64,000 bases of DNA from Eledone cirrhosa (GCA_964016885.1 OZ024743.1:82930450-82994449), one strand, 5' to 3'. Counted from the first letter of the stretch, positions 11,601 to 22,592 are shown. Notes: a model not told the origin generated them from the letters alone. Numbers and translations: made by a program.

Positions 11601-12032
11601 CTTCTTCAAGTTTCACCTGGGAAGGAAGGTGAGGGTGGAGAGAGAAGTGCTGCCCCCCCCCCCCCCCCCCGTACATTTGCTAAAATGTGGATGAAGGTGG
11701 CGAGAATGGCCCGTGTGAGTGGGCCTACTCTGACCATGCGCCTATAGACTGGCTAATTTGAGGAGGAGATGGGTGTTCTCCCCGGGTGCCCTAGAAGCGC
11801 AGGGTGGTTCAGGATTGGTGGCGTACCTGAGTACCCCCTGCCCCCCCCCCCCCTTTTTGGAGAATTTATTTTGTTATATTTATGCATAGTTTATTTTATA
11901 TATTTTATATCTTCATTGTTAAATTAGTCTTGCCATTGTGCACTTTTACTCGACCTTATTGTAAACCCCCACTGTCCCTGTCTTTGTATTGTCTCCTACA
12001 TGTCGACTCTTGTGGCTAATAAATGAAATTAT
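8669..12032 (+). pseudogene. Decayed Tx1-like L1, ORF2, 5'-truncated
   Basis: Homologous along its length to the intact ORF2 at 34415-37852, with many stops and frameshifts. Recognisable in order: endonuclease GDWKGILDA (near 8735) and SRSYIDKIFI (near 8905), YSDHKFV (near 8985), the RT entry NFRPITLLNTEFKILAKVL (near 9858), a degraded motif A, motif B region (RSVLQGCTLSS), VYVDDITVIV (near 10360; YADD in the intact copy), a C-terminal KGGLGMPW-like block (10845) and the final VARMARVSGP (near 11700). The 3' UTR reaches AATAAA at about 12020 and ends near 12032. The 5' start falls within the endonuclease, joined to another LINE fragment. Confidence 0.9.
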
Positions 12033-12033
12033 T

Positions 12034-12105
12034 ATTAATGCACTGGGTAATTGCTGGCCTTGTGCCTAAAGTAGAAACAATTATTATAATTATTATTATC
12101 TGTAT
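12034..12105 (+). mobile_element. SINE 3' end fragment
   Basis: ATGCACTGGGTAATTGCTGG, then CCTTGTGCC..AAAGTAGAAACAATTATT, the standard 3' end of the window's main SINE with an ATT-rich tail. It directly follows the L1 end and abuts the truncated C-terminus of the family C PLE. Confidence 0.85.
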
Positions 12106-14160
12106 TACTAGAAGGGGCATTCTATTGTTTGTAGAGTTCCATTTTAGAGCGCTTACTGTGGTTACTGAGTGCTATGTAGTCTTCTAAGTTTGGGGTTGTG
12201 GAGTAAGAGATTTTAATATTATTTTTGTTAAGGATCTTGTAGTACTTATGGTTTGATGGGAAGTTTTTCTCCAAGATACTGAAGAATATTTTAGGTATAT
12301 TAGAGGTAATGCTCTTGGAGTACGGAGGAAGATACCATGAAATATTACGGTGGCGTCTTCTATGTGGTGCTCTGAGTTTAGTGCGGTCATTACTGCTATA
12401 ATGGGTCTTATTCCTGCTGCTACCAAGACCGGGCCCTTTACAACCTCCGTCCCTATTTGACTTATGTGTTCATATGCCGCTGAAGAAGTTCGCAGGCTTC
12501 ATTCCATGCTGATTGGTAGGTGTAGGTAGCAGCCCATCCTCATTATTGCGTCTATAAGCAGGGAATATATTTAGGTTCGTTTATTTTATTTGTGGAGTAA
12601 GTTGGTTATTATGGCCGGACCTCGCTATTCTATTACTATGGTGATATTTCTTAGAGCTGATCATTTTATCTAGCCTAGTTTTATTATTCCTATCGTTAGT
12701 AATGTTACTGTGTTATAACTATTATATGGGATATTAATAGATTTAACATCCTGGGTATAAGAGAGTTTATTATTATAGCCTGGCACCGCCAGCACACTGT
12801 TATAGTACTCTGTGGTGCAGTTAAATATGTCCTCGTTAGACAAAAGCCTCTTGATTCTATGAGAGACGCTCTTCACTATAGAGTTGAAGATAGAAGGAGG
12901 GTGGTTGGATGATTTACTAATGTAGGAAAGCACCTCACTCGGCTTATGGTATGGTCGGTATAGGCCTGTATCTAGTTCTAATGTTACATAAAGGAAGTTG
13001 ACTATCTTATGGTTAGGGTCAATGGTTACCGAAAGGCCGGTTTGTTTTAAAGAACTTGTGTATATGTTTACTAAGATTTTCTATTCTACGGAGGTTGTAG
13101 TTTTTTATGGTAAACAGAGCAACGTCTCTATATACACCTCCTTGGAGACCATAATTTCTTCTCTGTACAGGAAGTGGATGCCAACAAGGTCCGTTACCTG
13201 TGCGGAGTTACTCGACCCCATCGTGATATCAAAGTTATCAGGTTGGTTGGTCCTGGTCCAGTATGAACTGTCGAAGTCTATGATAGTACGCCTAGCAGTC
13301 AGCACTATATCTATTTCATTTTTAGTAATATTAGTATTAGATTTAGCTAAGATTAGAGCTTTATTTAACAGGATAGGGGAGATAGGTGAGTAGTAGTTAT
13401 CTATATCGAATTGTATAAATTTAAGTGATTTCTTATCTGGTATGTTAGTGAACCAATTAATAACTTGGTCTGTGTTGCCGCATAGCAAAATACTAGCCTT
13501 ATCCCTTAATCCAGGTGTCATTCTATCCAGGATTATTTTACTAATTCTACCAATGTCCGATGTAAAGGGGCATATTAATCTAATCGAGGGGTTATCATTA
13601 AAATTAAGCTGGTGATCCTTAAGCGAGAATTTCGGTGTCATTGGTTTGTAAGGGTCAGTGTATTTTTCAATTTCTAGGTTAGTTACAATAGTCTTAACCA
13701 ATCTATTTACGTTGTTAAGTGTGTTTACAGGTGTTTTCTTATAATTGTGTCTTAATTCATTAGATATAAACTGCCTATAACTATTTATGTCGATTTTATA
13801 CAAGTTTTTAATCTTGTCAGAGACTACATATAAGTATTTGTCCTCCCTTATTTTAGTTATCAAAGTGTTCAGAAAGTTAAAAAATTTATTAGTGCATTTG
13901 TACCTTTTCTTGAATCTTAAGTTTCTAATCATGTTCAGTAGATCGTTTTCGTCTAGTACGATGTTGTGTGGTGGGTGTTTATACGTTTTGAATCCGTACA
14001 TATCCTTAGTTCTTGGGTGTTCAGTTGTATCTTTATACAAATTGTAGGCTTTTCACCTGACTCTGCGTATGAACGAGTTGGTGGTGGCGATAAGCTGCTT
14101 GAGGGATGTTTTATTGTCTGGTATAGGTATGGACTTAAGCTACATCAACAGCGGTTGCTT
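12106..14160 (-). pseudogene. PLE family C reverse transcriptase, GIY-YIG end missing
   Basis: A divergent RT reading right to left. The open segment 14040-13105 (311 aa) carries the N-terminal region, TPKFSLKDHQLNF, RLICPFTSDIGRISK, motif A (FIQFDIDNYYSPIS) and motif B (DITMGSSNSAQVTDLVG). A frameshift near 13120 leads to motif C, which reads Y-R-D-V where Y-x-D-D is expected, so a catalytic aspartate is lost. The frame resumes at 12933-12670 (SYISKSSNHPPSIF..LLSNEDIF) and again at about 12330-12125 (EKNFPSNHKYYKILNKNNIK, SYSTTPNLEDYIA). In the two sister fragments this C-terminal stretch is followed by a Cys-rich GIY-YIG nuclease; here a SINE end takes its place. I assign it to Penelope-like elements because of that nuclease in the relatives; the clade is uncertain. 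Confidence 0.75.
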
Positions 14161-15390
14161 CGCCAACATTTTGGCAACTAGCGTGTAGAGCTCAAATAAT
14201 AGGAACACAATATCAAAGAAGAGACATATATCATAAGAGTGGAAGAGAAAGAATTATGTTACAATATATTAGATGCTAATAACCGAAGCGAAGTGTGCAT
14301 AGAGGTGCAGTGTTAAACATTATAGAAAGGTTAATATTTAATGAGAGTTAAGCGCAGAAGGTAAGCAGAGCAGGTAAAAGCAAAAATAAATGGAGGAGAA
14401 GGCAATACATTCAAAAACAAAATTTACTCCATACACGGTGTTTCATCTACGCGATATCAGTATGACAGTTCTATACATATGTGTGTACGTATGTATATAT
14501 AGTGCTATAAAGGATATTTTCGTAGAATCTTCAGAGAAGAAACATATATATAGCACCGGCCCTGTAGTCAAGGATTCTATGAAGGGGTTGAAGATCTAAA
14601 ACTTAGGGGGTTTCTGCGATAAAACATCACGACTGTATAATCAGTGAGAAAGACACTAACACCAAACATACAAATTTAACAATCTATATAAACCGCTACA
14701 TGTGTTGTCTGCTTATCTCTACGTTATGTTGGTGCTATTGTATCTTCCCCTTTTATTAATCTTCTCAGCTTCAACTAAGACACAAATTTAATGCTTGAAG
14801 CACACATATGATGAAGCAACTCTACTGGAGAGTATTTTACTGTATTGTTTTTGTCTGTTATTGTCTTGACCTTTCTCTGTTTCCCTTCTCAAAAAACAGC
14901 TTGTCGGTCAATAAAGTACGTGTGTCCAGCTCGTTATATTAAAAGGATGTCACACAAACTTGATGAAAGCAAGACTCACGTACGGTCAATCAAAGTTTAT
15001 CAACATTCACCACCATCTTGATAAATTGATAGGTAAACGAACGGTGAACCAATGACATATACAGACAACACATAGATATGTGTAAGATGGCACGTTTTAA
15101 CTTTCCTGCATAAACAGCTAAAAAAACAACAGAAGGATTGGAGGAAGGAATTTAACATGAAATCTGTGAGTTAATCCTCAGTTATTGGTTGAACAAGTTG
15201 AACTGGTTGATACTTCTTAGTGGCAATATATGTATTTTACAGCTGACAAAACAAAGAAGTACGTTTGTTATTTTACACTTTAATAAGTGTCTATGGATAT
15301 ACAGTGAAAGTATTAACTGACATTATTGACAAGTACGACACAAGGAAACCTAAAGACTCAGTCTTCAGTCGTACAACAGTGGTGACGATA

Positions 15391-15391
<1 letters not shown>
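14161..15391. other. Gap, nothing recognised
   Basis: About 1.2 kb of AT-rich sequence with no frame above background, no clear SINE or palindrome, and scattered short ATAT runs. The beginning may be the 5' flank of the family C PLE. Confidence 0.4.

Positions 15392-15440
<49 letters not shown>
15391..15440. repeat. (ATG)n microsatellite
   Basis: Pure ATGATG repeat of about 50 bp, giving an artefactual poly-Met frame. Confidence 0.97.
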
Positions 15441-15442
<2 letters not shown>

Positions 15443-15447
15443 ATAAT

Positions 15448-15640
15448 TTAAGCACAAGGCCAGCAATTTGGAGACACGGGGAAAGTCAATTAAAACGACC
15501 CAATATTTGACCCTTTATTTTATCGACTCCGAAATAAAAAAAATAATAATAATAATTGTTTCTACTTTTGGCACAAGGCCAGCAATTACCCAGTGCATTA
15601 CTGGTACTTTATTTTATCGACCCCGGAAGGAAGGGAAAAT
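15448..15640 (-). mobile_element. Two SINE tail fragments, head to tail
   Basis: Two partial SINE 3' portions in the same orientation. One starts at AGCACAAGGCCAGCAATTTG (15449), the other at GGCACAAGGCCAGCAATTAC (15570). Both contain the TTTATTTTATCGAC block on the plus strand. Confidence 0.75.
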
Positions 15641-15649
15641 GTTTTTTTA

Positions 15650-15862
15650 TATAAGCACAAGGCCAACAATTTTGGGGAAGGGGAAAGTCGATTAAATCGA
15701 CCCCACTGCATAACTGGTACTTTATTTTATCGACCCCGTAAGGATGAAAGGCAAAGCTAACCTCGGCGGGATTTGAACTCAGATCGTAAAGGGGCGTAAC
15801 CCAATGCTTATAAAGCATGTTGTCTGATGCTCTACCGATTACTGGCAATCCTCCGCCCTCTA
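15650..15862 (-). mobile_element. Near full-length SINE, variant tail
   Basis: Minus-strand SINE. The tRNA-like head sits near 15765-15850 (B box complement GGATTTGAACTC; A-box side GCTCTACCGATTACTGGCAA). The body has TTATCGACCCCGTAAGGATG. The tail carries an extra GGGGAAAGTCGATTAAATCGACCCC-like segment absent from the 33204 copy, so this may be a SINE subfamily. Confidence 0.8.
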
Positions 15863-15883
15863 ATATTAATAATAATAATTGTT

Positions 15884-15975
15884 TCTACTTTAGGCACAAG
15901 GCCAGCAATTACCCAGTGCATTACTGGTACTTTATTTTATCGACCCCGTAAGGATGAAAGGCAAAATCAACCTAA
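15884..15975 (-). mobile_element. SINE fragment
   Basis: TGTTTCTACTTTAGGCACAAGG through AAGGATGAAAGGCAAAATCA: tail and body of the SINE, with the tRNA head missing. Confidence 0.8.
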
Positions 15976-16404
15976 TATCTCGGGTTATTGAACGTTTAAC
16001 TAAATCTACAGATGAGCAACAAACGAGGTTAGCGTAGAAATTGAACCCGCAACCACAGTTGATGTCAAAGAGAGAAATAGACAACAATAACAGATTAATT
16101 AGGATGAGACTATTACAGCTACTGAAGAGGAAGGTTATTGATTGAACCATAGTACTGCTAAGGATGGTTATACAAGTGGAGGGAAATAATTCGATGATGA
16201 ATCGCATTACAAAGACGGCTTATGGATTTGATGAATGCTTCTGAAGAAAAGAATCCGATGAAAATGAGATGGGTAAATAGGAGTGTGATAAATCGACATT
16301 CGATCGACTTTCGTAAAATCGGATCGAGGAAACAATGTTTCCATTGGTCTTTCCAATTGCTAATACTATCTATCGGTCTCAACTCCAGGTAGAAGGAGCA
16401 ACGT

Positions 16405-16512
16405 GAAATAAAGTGTCTTACCCAAGGACATAATGCATCACCTGGTCCGGGAACTCACAATCTCACGATTGCGAATTCAGTTCTCTAACCACTCAGCCAG
16501 GTGCCTTCACTG
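16405..16512 (-). mobile_element. tRNA-derived SINE head, second SINE type
   Basis: On the minus strand this reads GGCACCTGGCTGAGTGGTTAG, then a B-box-like GCGAATTC/GTGAGTTC region, then CACTTTATTTCACG. It is the same type as the SINE at 53583-53900. Truncated. Confidence 0.65.
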
Positions 16513-16629
16513 TGTGATAAATGAAACTACGAAAAAGATACATTTTGTCATACCACATATCCAGACAGAGGACATAATGTAAAGAAGGAATCTTAACCAA
16601 GCCATTTCACTGCTTGTTGAAGAAAATTA

Positions 16630-17870
16630 CAACTGACGAAAACAAATGAGAGAAAGGTAAAAAAAACATGGAAGAAACGACGCATAGAAGATGACATAAT
16701 GCAGTTATGGCAAGATTAAAGTAAAATTGAGAAAAGGTTTAGAGGAAATGGAAACATCGGATAAGAAAAATATTGAGAGACATTAGATAAGAAATATAAA
16801 ATATAGAAGAATGGATTCTATGCAATAATGGAACAGTTAAAACAGAGGATTTTGTCGAAATGCCAGACGATAAGAAGATATGTGAACAGGAATAAGCAGT
16901 TCTAGGAGAATAGATTGTTCTAAAATAACCCAAAACAATTCTTCTGCACTTTGGAAGGAGACAATAGGAAGGATGCTGTCCCTAAAGTTGGCCTGACCAA
17001 GGAGTTCTGGAATGGGATATGGGGAAATTATGTGATACATAAAAGAGACGCTAAGCGAATAAAACCATCAATAAAGAATTGTAAGGAGGAAATAGACAAA
17101 GAGATTTTACCATAAACACAGTATATGTGAAGGATGAAGTGACCGAGGTACCAAACTAGAAAGATCCTGGTCTAGATGGGATCAATGGCTTTTGGTTGAA
17201 GAGATGCAATGCGGTTCATAAAAGCCTGGCAACTCAACTAAATGAATGTGTCCAGCAAGGTACAGTTCCCTCTTGGATGGTAACGGAACTTCCTACAACA
17301 TGCCTGGATATAATATGGAAGGTACTGACTGGAATATTTGCGGAGAGGGTTCATACTTTTTTTTTATAGGAAGGAATATTGCCAAGAGAACAAAAAGGAT
17401 GTAAGAGAAGATCTCAGGGTACCAAAGACCTCCTGATGATCGATAAGACAGTTTTGAGGCAGTATAAAACACCAGTCCAATATGAATATAGCTTGGATTG
17501 ACTTTAAGAAGGGATATGATATGGTGCCTTATTGTTGTTGAATGTCTCCAGATATTGGTATTGCTGACTACTTCACAACTGAATACTATGCTAGAGTGGA
17601 AGACCAAGTTGTACTCAAGCAATGTATTCCTTGGAAAAATAGAAATTAAAAGAGACATCTTCCAAGGTGACTCATTTTCACTGTTACTATTTTCGTTGCA
17701 CATATACCTATAACACTGACACTTATGAAAGTTAAAATGAGTTACCAGTGTGGATGACCTGAAACTGTGCGAGAAGTCACAGAGAATTGGTAAGAACATG
17801 TGTCTTGTAAAGCTGGAGGATGGGAAAGCAACGATATTCTGGGATAATGATTTTTAAACTGATAGAGTAA
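16630..17870 (+). pseudogene. RLE-type LINE relic, second copy, RT region
   Basis: Same family as 2085-4290, heavily decayed. Frame pieces in order: an RNA-binding-like region (EQLKQRILSKCQTIRRYVNR, then NNPKQFFCTLEGDN, near 16830-16970), the RT entry (KDPGLDGINGFWLKRCNAVH, near 17163), motif A ([14 protein letters not shown], near 17490), motif B (KRDIFQGDSFS, near 17650) and motif C (VDDLKL, near 17752). The knuckle and endonuclease are missing. Several stops and shifts. Confidence 0.75.
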
Positions 17871-17916
17871 TTGAGCACCACTGACCGGCCATTGTTGTGA
17901 CAAATGCCACTCTCTT

Positions 17917-18290
17917 CTACCATATGGCTCCCCCCCCCCCTCTCTCTATATATATATATATATGCATACCACTCTCCTTGAACATATGACCCAACTCCTC
18001 TCTCTTCTCCGGCGTCCTAACAATCCTCACATTCAGAGTGCCGATTTTAATGGCTCTTCTGCAAGGCAAAACTGTATTCTTTATATTTGTCTCAGAGACA
18101 GCTGATCCATTATCCACTGGCCTTCCCTGCGGCTCTAAACCAGCAGAGTCATGACGACCAGACTGCTCATTGACAGTGTAGTTAGGGGCTCTAACCCTAG
18201 TGCTGTTACATACACTCTCCATGGATCTATTCAATGGCTGATAATACCTTACGTACCCCACTCGAGTAAGGTAATTATTTAACCCATAAA
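17917..18290 (-). pseudogene. 5' part of an AP-endonuclease LINE
   Basis: The minus-strand frame contains RAIKIGTLNVRIVRTPEKRE, typical of the first strand and loop of an AP-like LINE endonuclease (IGTLNVRT...). It is cut off after about 30 residues of the domain by a TA/GA repeat at 17938-17962. Its upstream side joins a segment that elsewhere is the 3' UTR of a CR1-like LINE. Confidence 0.6.
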
Positions 18291-18440
18291 TGGAGCGCTA
18301 ACAGGTACTACTACTCCGGGCCAGAGGAAACTTGAGAGTGGTAACAACTAAGGGGTAACTCCACATTCCCCACAGCTCCTGAATTCCCGAACCGGAGCCT
18401 TACCACTGGAGGTAGTTTAATGTCATACCCAGGACATCAT

Positions 18441-18441
<1 letters not shown>
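18290..18441 (-). repeat. Copy of CR1-like LINE 3' UTR
   Basis: The reverse complement begins TGTCCTGGGTATGACATTAA, continues for about 135 bp, and closely matches 28281-28413, where it is the last codons plus 3' UTR of a CR1-like LINE. Here it is fused to the 5' region of a different LINE. Confidence 0.8.
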
Positions 18442-18680
<239 letters not shown>

Positions 18681-18882
18681 CGTTTCTCAATCTGTTTAGC
18701 AAGATTCTTTATCTGAAAACGTGTGTTGAAACCGATATTGTTATGCTTTGGGAGGGTCATGTTGCCAATAAGAAACACACGCACCAGTTGTTTTCACTCC
18801 AATTTATTATAAATTAAATTTATAAATTTAAGAATTTATAAATTTCCGGGCGGTTGTTCATATATTGTCAAAGTTCTTTCGT
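18681..18882 (-). repeat. PLE-A terminal repeat, inverted, left of copy 1
   Basis: Inverted copy of 22428-22592. It also carries, antisense, the first ~35 codons of the PLE-A protein (FLIGNMTLPKHNNIGFNTRF), which also start the ORF at 60812. So the PLE-A start codon lies inside the terminal repeat. A ~25-bp block (GGTTGGTTGGTCGGTTCC side) present in the right copy is missing here. Confidence 0.85.
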
Positions 18883-18966
18883 CAAAGTTCTTTCGTCAAA
18901 GTTCTTTCGTCAAAGTTCTTTTGTCAAAGTTCTTTTGTCAAAGTTCTTTTGTGAAAGTTCTTTCGT
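18868..18966. repeat. 14-bp tandem repeat at the PLE-A junction
   Basis: TCAAAGTTCTTTCG or its T-for-C variant is repeated about seven times. On the minus strand the unit reads CGAAAGAACTTTGA, which is the GAA, helix III and cleavage portion of the PLE-A hammerhead motif. It sits exactly where the inverted terminal repeat meets the 5'-truncated coding body. Confidence 0.9.
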
Positions 18967-21900
18967 CCCGAGTTTACACCTACACCATCAACACCGATGT
19001 AAGAAGATTACAACTTACCAAAAAGCAAGCAGATAGGCTAAAACGAACACTAATTCTAAACATAAAAAAGATTTACAGAGAATTAAGTCATCAAGAAAAA
19101 CATAAGCGTAACTTAATACAAGAAATAACTAAGATCACCAAGAGAAAAATTGATATATATAAACCTTATATGTCTCGAAGAAAAGTACATTGTTCAGGAA
19201 TGCGACAAACACTTTAACAAGAAATTAAGGTGGCTCAAACAGATGAAACTAAACCAAGAAACTTCAGAGAATAGAGATAAATATCGAGATAAGATTGATG
19301 GTATAAACATGGCCGACATCTCATTAACGGATGAATTCAACAACAACAACACAAATATATACGGCAACACTACAGTCGACTCTGATGAATTATCGATATT
19401 ACAGCTACCACCTAAATATGCCACATATAATAAGGTAAATATGATAAAATGCTTGTCAGAAATAGAAAAATCATTTACAAAATTACGTTGGAGCCTCAAA
19501 AACAAAAACAAAAACAAAAGTAACAACATACGCACACACATACAACACACATCCCAACAACAACAGACACACAGACACAAACAACGATAACAACAACACA
19601 GAAGTAAGGGAAGGTAATGGAATTGAACGGAGAAGGGAGACTATCGATACTGACAGAGAAAATAACCAGGACGAGCACACAGACACACAAAATAGAATAG
19701 ATAATAACAATGAGCCAGAGGAAAGAGACAGGAGTAATAATGAGAGACATAGAAACAACAATGAGGCTGTTGGTGGAAATAGAAATAGAAACAACACAAC
19801 TAACAATAACAATAACAATAGTACACATAAAGCAGCAGCCTAGAATTCTACTTTTTATAATCCTTCCGATATGTCCTTCGACCTACGGCGAGTCCACGCC
19901 ACGACTTTAGCTTTTAACAAACTCACGCAATTGCCGTCGCAGGTCGATGAACAAACAGAAGCACAATTTAGTATAGCTCGATCTAAACTTAGAAATATTA
20001 TAGAACAGTATAGCAAGAAGCAAAATAGAATGGAGGCCCAGCAACTGGGAGAAAAATCTGCAAATGGCTTGCGTAAGCTCATGCAGCGCTCGCGTAATGG
20101 AAAGATTTCATGCTTTCCAACAGACAAGTCTGGCAGAATGTCGGTTGACAGTCTGCCAAACTACAGCCAGGCAATGCAACCCCACATCACTAACACAAGA
20201 GAAGTAACACCACAAGAGCATGAGCATAGGGAGAAAACCCTCAATGCACATAATGCAGCGCAATAAAAGGACTGCCAACAACTCCCGGGCCTGGAAAAAT
20301 GACGTGCCAGCGTTGTATGGGCTTCGAAAAGACCATAAGACGAGCAGTGACCCTGTCACAGGACCACCAGCACGGCCAGTCTGTGGAGCTAACATTGCTA
20401 GTAACTACAGACTTTCCTACTTCCTCTCCCTGATCATACGCCCCATCATTGAAATGTCCCCAGATATATGTGACAACACGGAGGACCTCCTCAGCAGAAT
20501 CAGCGAAAATAACCGATCTAGGGACCTAACAGACTGTATAATAGGTAGTATGGATGTTGTGTCCCTATATCCATCCATTGACGTGGATTTTGATGTGGAG
20601 AAATGCGTAGAAATGATCAGTGAGAGCAATGTTGAATTCCATGGGATTGATACCAGTGAGCTGGGACTCCTACATAAACTTACCTATAGTAATAATTATC
20701 TAGATACATATGACCTTAGCAACCTGTGCCCTACAAGACCAGCCAGAGGCAGACCACCTACCATTACCTCAATGGCCAAGAAAACCCACACAGAAAGATG
20801 GAACGGGTGGACCAGAGTCATACGGACCCCCGAAAACCACGATGAACTAAAGAAAATGATTGCACATGCGGTGGAGGCCAGTATAAAACTAACCCTTAAG
20901 GAACATATGTTCAAATTTAATGGAAAAACATATGCCCAAGAGGAGGGAGCAGCTATTGGTGTTAGCATTGCAGGTGACATAGCTAACCTATTCATGGTAT
21001 GGTGGGACAATAAACTTAAACTTAAACTTAAAGAACAATTAGAAGACAGCAACCTCTTAACCCTGATAATGTACTCCCGCTACGTTGATGATATAAACAT
21101 CGTAGTAAAAACACCCCCACTAGAGAACATTCAGGAATTAGAGAAAAACACCATGGAAAGCATCCAGCAAATAGCTAACTCCATCCACCAGAGTATTAGA
21201 GTTACTATATACCACCCAAGCAAACACCCCAACAATCGATCACCTGTACTAGACACAGAGCTCTGGTTAGAAACCATTAATAACAAAAAACAAATCCTCC
21301 ATTCCCATGATGCCAAACCCATGACTTCCAAATATCTAATCCACCGAATCTGTTTCGGATCACACCAAAATCAACATACTGATTGCGAATTTGGTACGGG
21401 TGATGAGAAACGTGTCCGCATGTGCAACCCCAAAGAACTAGAGAGACACATACAACACTTCATCCAACGTATGCAGTTCTCTGGTTACAATCAGAGAGAT
21501 AAAATCAGAGTATATAGAGGAGCCAGAACCAAATGGGAAAAAATGGTAAATAATGATACAAATGGGACCTGCCTCTTGTATAGGAGCAAATTTTGGAATA
21601 GAATAGAAAGAACTAGGAATAAAGTTAATAGAATAAACTCATGGTATGATAGCAATAAATACCAGAGTGTAATCAATACAACCCCTAGAGGTGAATTAGC
21701 TTACAAATTTAGAAGGGCCCTAGATAAACATAAACGTAATATTAAGATAATAGAAAGACCAGGTACCTCCATAAAAACACTTATTAGCAATACATACCCT
21801 TTTCAAAGACCTACCTGTATAGATAAGAAATGCATAATCTGTAAACTAAGCCCCCATATTAAGTGTAAAACTAGAAATGTAGTATATAGCATAAGATGTA

Positions 21901-22199
21901 CTGAAGGACAATGTAGAGATAAGAATATAGTGTACATAGGTGTGACAGCTCGTAGTATAGGAGAACGGTTAAATGAACACTGGCGAAAGCTTCAAGATAA
22001 AAAAGAATCATCAATACTCCACCAATATGCTAAAATAGAACATAAGGGCAAATTAGAGAACATAGAAATAAAAATAGAATCTACACACAGAAAAGACGCA
22101 ATGTTTAGACAAATCACAGAGGCAATAAACATAAATGAACTCCAACCAAAATTAAATAGAAAACATGAATGGAATAGCAACATCACAACTTACAATTAA
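18967..22199 (+). pseudogene. PLE family A copy 1 polyprotein (RT plus GIY-YIG)
   Basis: Reverse transcriptase of a Penelope-like element, 5'-truncated at RVYTYTINTDVRRLQLTKKQ and broken by several frameshifts upstream of 20220. From 20220 to 22199, 659 residues are open. LYGLRKDHK lies at 32-40; motif A at 109-121 (aspartate 112); motif B (GAAIGVSIAGDIANLF) at 243-258; YVDD at 288-291; a Cys-rich segment at about 520-550 (C..KCIIC...C); and the GIY-YIG nuclease at 553-590 (VVYS...VYIGVT, with R and E/H residues following). The start at 20220 is only the first ATG after a frameshift: relative to copy 3, about 30 bases near 20254 are deleted. Residues 377-400 are in a shifted frame relative to copy 3, restored by a second shift. 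RT and nuclease would act in nicking and target-primed reverse transcription. Confidence 0.88.
20220..22199 (+). CDS. PLE-A RT/GIY-YIG open frame (partial protein)
   Basis: The longest open segment of PLE-A copy 1, kept separate because its catalytic motifs are all readable (see 18967-22199). It lacks the N-terminal ~400 residues inferred from copy 3, including an Asn/Thr-rich linker. It is likely not translated from this start; I treat it as the surviving part of a broken gene. Confidence 0.75.
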   Translation: MSIGRKPSMHIMQRNKRTANNSRAWKNDVPALYGLRKDHKTSSDPVTGPPARPVCGANIASNYRLSYFLSLIIRPIIEMSPDICDNTEDLLSRISENNRSRDLTDCIIGSMDVVSLYPSIDVDFDVEKCVEMISESNVEFHGIDTSELGLLHKLTYSNNYLDTYDLSNLCPTRPARGRPPTITSMAKKTHTERWNGWTRVIRTPENHDELKKMIAHAVEASIKLTLKEHMFKFNGKTYAQEEGAAIGVSIAGDIANLFMVWWDNKLKLKLKEQLEDSNLLTLIMYSRYVDDINIVVKTPPLENIQELEKNTMESIQQIANSIHQSIRVTIYHPSKHPNNRSPVLDTELWLETINNKKQILHSHDAKPMTSKYLIHRICFGSHQNQHTDCEFGTGDEKRVRMCNPKELERHIQHFIQRMQFSGYNQRDKIRVYRGARTKWEKMVNNDTNGTCLLYRSKFWNRIERTRNKVNRINSWYDSNKYQSVINTTPRGELAYKFRRALDKHKRNIKIIERPGTSIKTLISNTYPFQRPTCIDKKCIICKLSPHIKCKTRNVVYSIRCTEGQCRDKNIVYIGVTARSIGERLNEHWRKLQDKKESSILHQYAKIEHKGKLENIEIKIESTHRKDAMFRQITEAININELQPKLNRKHEWNSNITTYN

Positions 22200-22427
22200 G
22201 GACAAAATGAAAACACACACACACATAGAACAAACAACCAACCTGTAACATGTAAATAAACAAATAAATAAACAAATATAAACACACACAGACACCCGGA
22301 TGTAACACATGCGCAAACTAAGCACACAGCACACACAAAAACAAGATGGCGTAGGACAGAACAAAGGAGAGGCACAAAACAAAGAAAAGAATCCCCAGTC
22401 ACTGAAGAGGTCACAGAATGTGTGACG
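22200..22427 (+). other. PLE-A 3' UTR
   Basis: AC-rich non-coding stretch between the stop codon and the terminal repeat; homologous (inverted) to 59985-60204. Confidence 0.75.
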
Positions 22428-22440
22428 AAAGAACTTTGAC
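22398..22440 (+). ncRNA. Hammerhead ribozyme-like motif of PLE-A (canonical core)
   Basis: Helix I 22398-22401 with 22437-22440 (4 bp); core CUGAAGA 22402-22408; helix II 22410-22415 with 22421-22426 (6 bp), with one unpaired G at 22409; GAA 22427-22429; helix III 22430-22431 with 22434-22435 and a 2-nt loop; predicted cleavage after U22436. Very short helix III is typical of ribozymes reported in Penelope-like elements. The extra G at the base of helix II is the weak point. It is shared by the copy at 59961-60003. Confidence 0.6.
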
Positions 22441-22592
22441 AATATATGAACAACCGTCCGGTTATGGAACCGACCAACCAACCGGAAATTTATAAATTCT
22501 TAAATTTATAAATTAATTTATAATAAATTGGAGTGAAAGCAACTGGTGCGTGTGTTTCTTATTGGCAACATGACCCTCCCAAAGCATAACAA
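22428..22592 (+). repeat. PLE-A terminal repeat, right of copy 1
   Basis: Direct-orientation terminal repeat following the 3' UTR, inverted relative to 18681-18882. It starts within the hammerhead GAA segment and ends after the N-terminal codons (GGCAACATGACCCTCCCAAAG), then runs into a TA repeat. Confidence 0.85.

Noticed and set aside
19194..19580. Minus-strand Cys/Leu-rich frames opposite PLE-A (also 19483-19828 and 61265-62110)
   Set aside because: Antisense of the Asn/Thr-rich linker of the PLE-A protein; no independent support.
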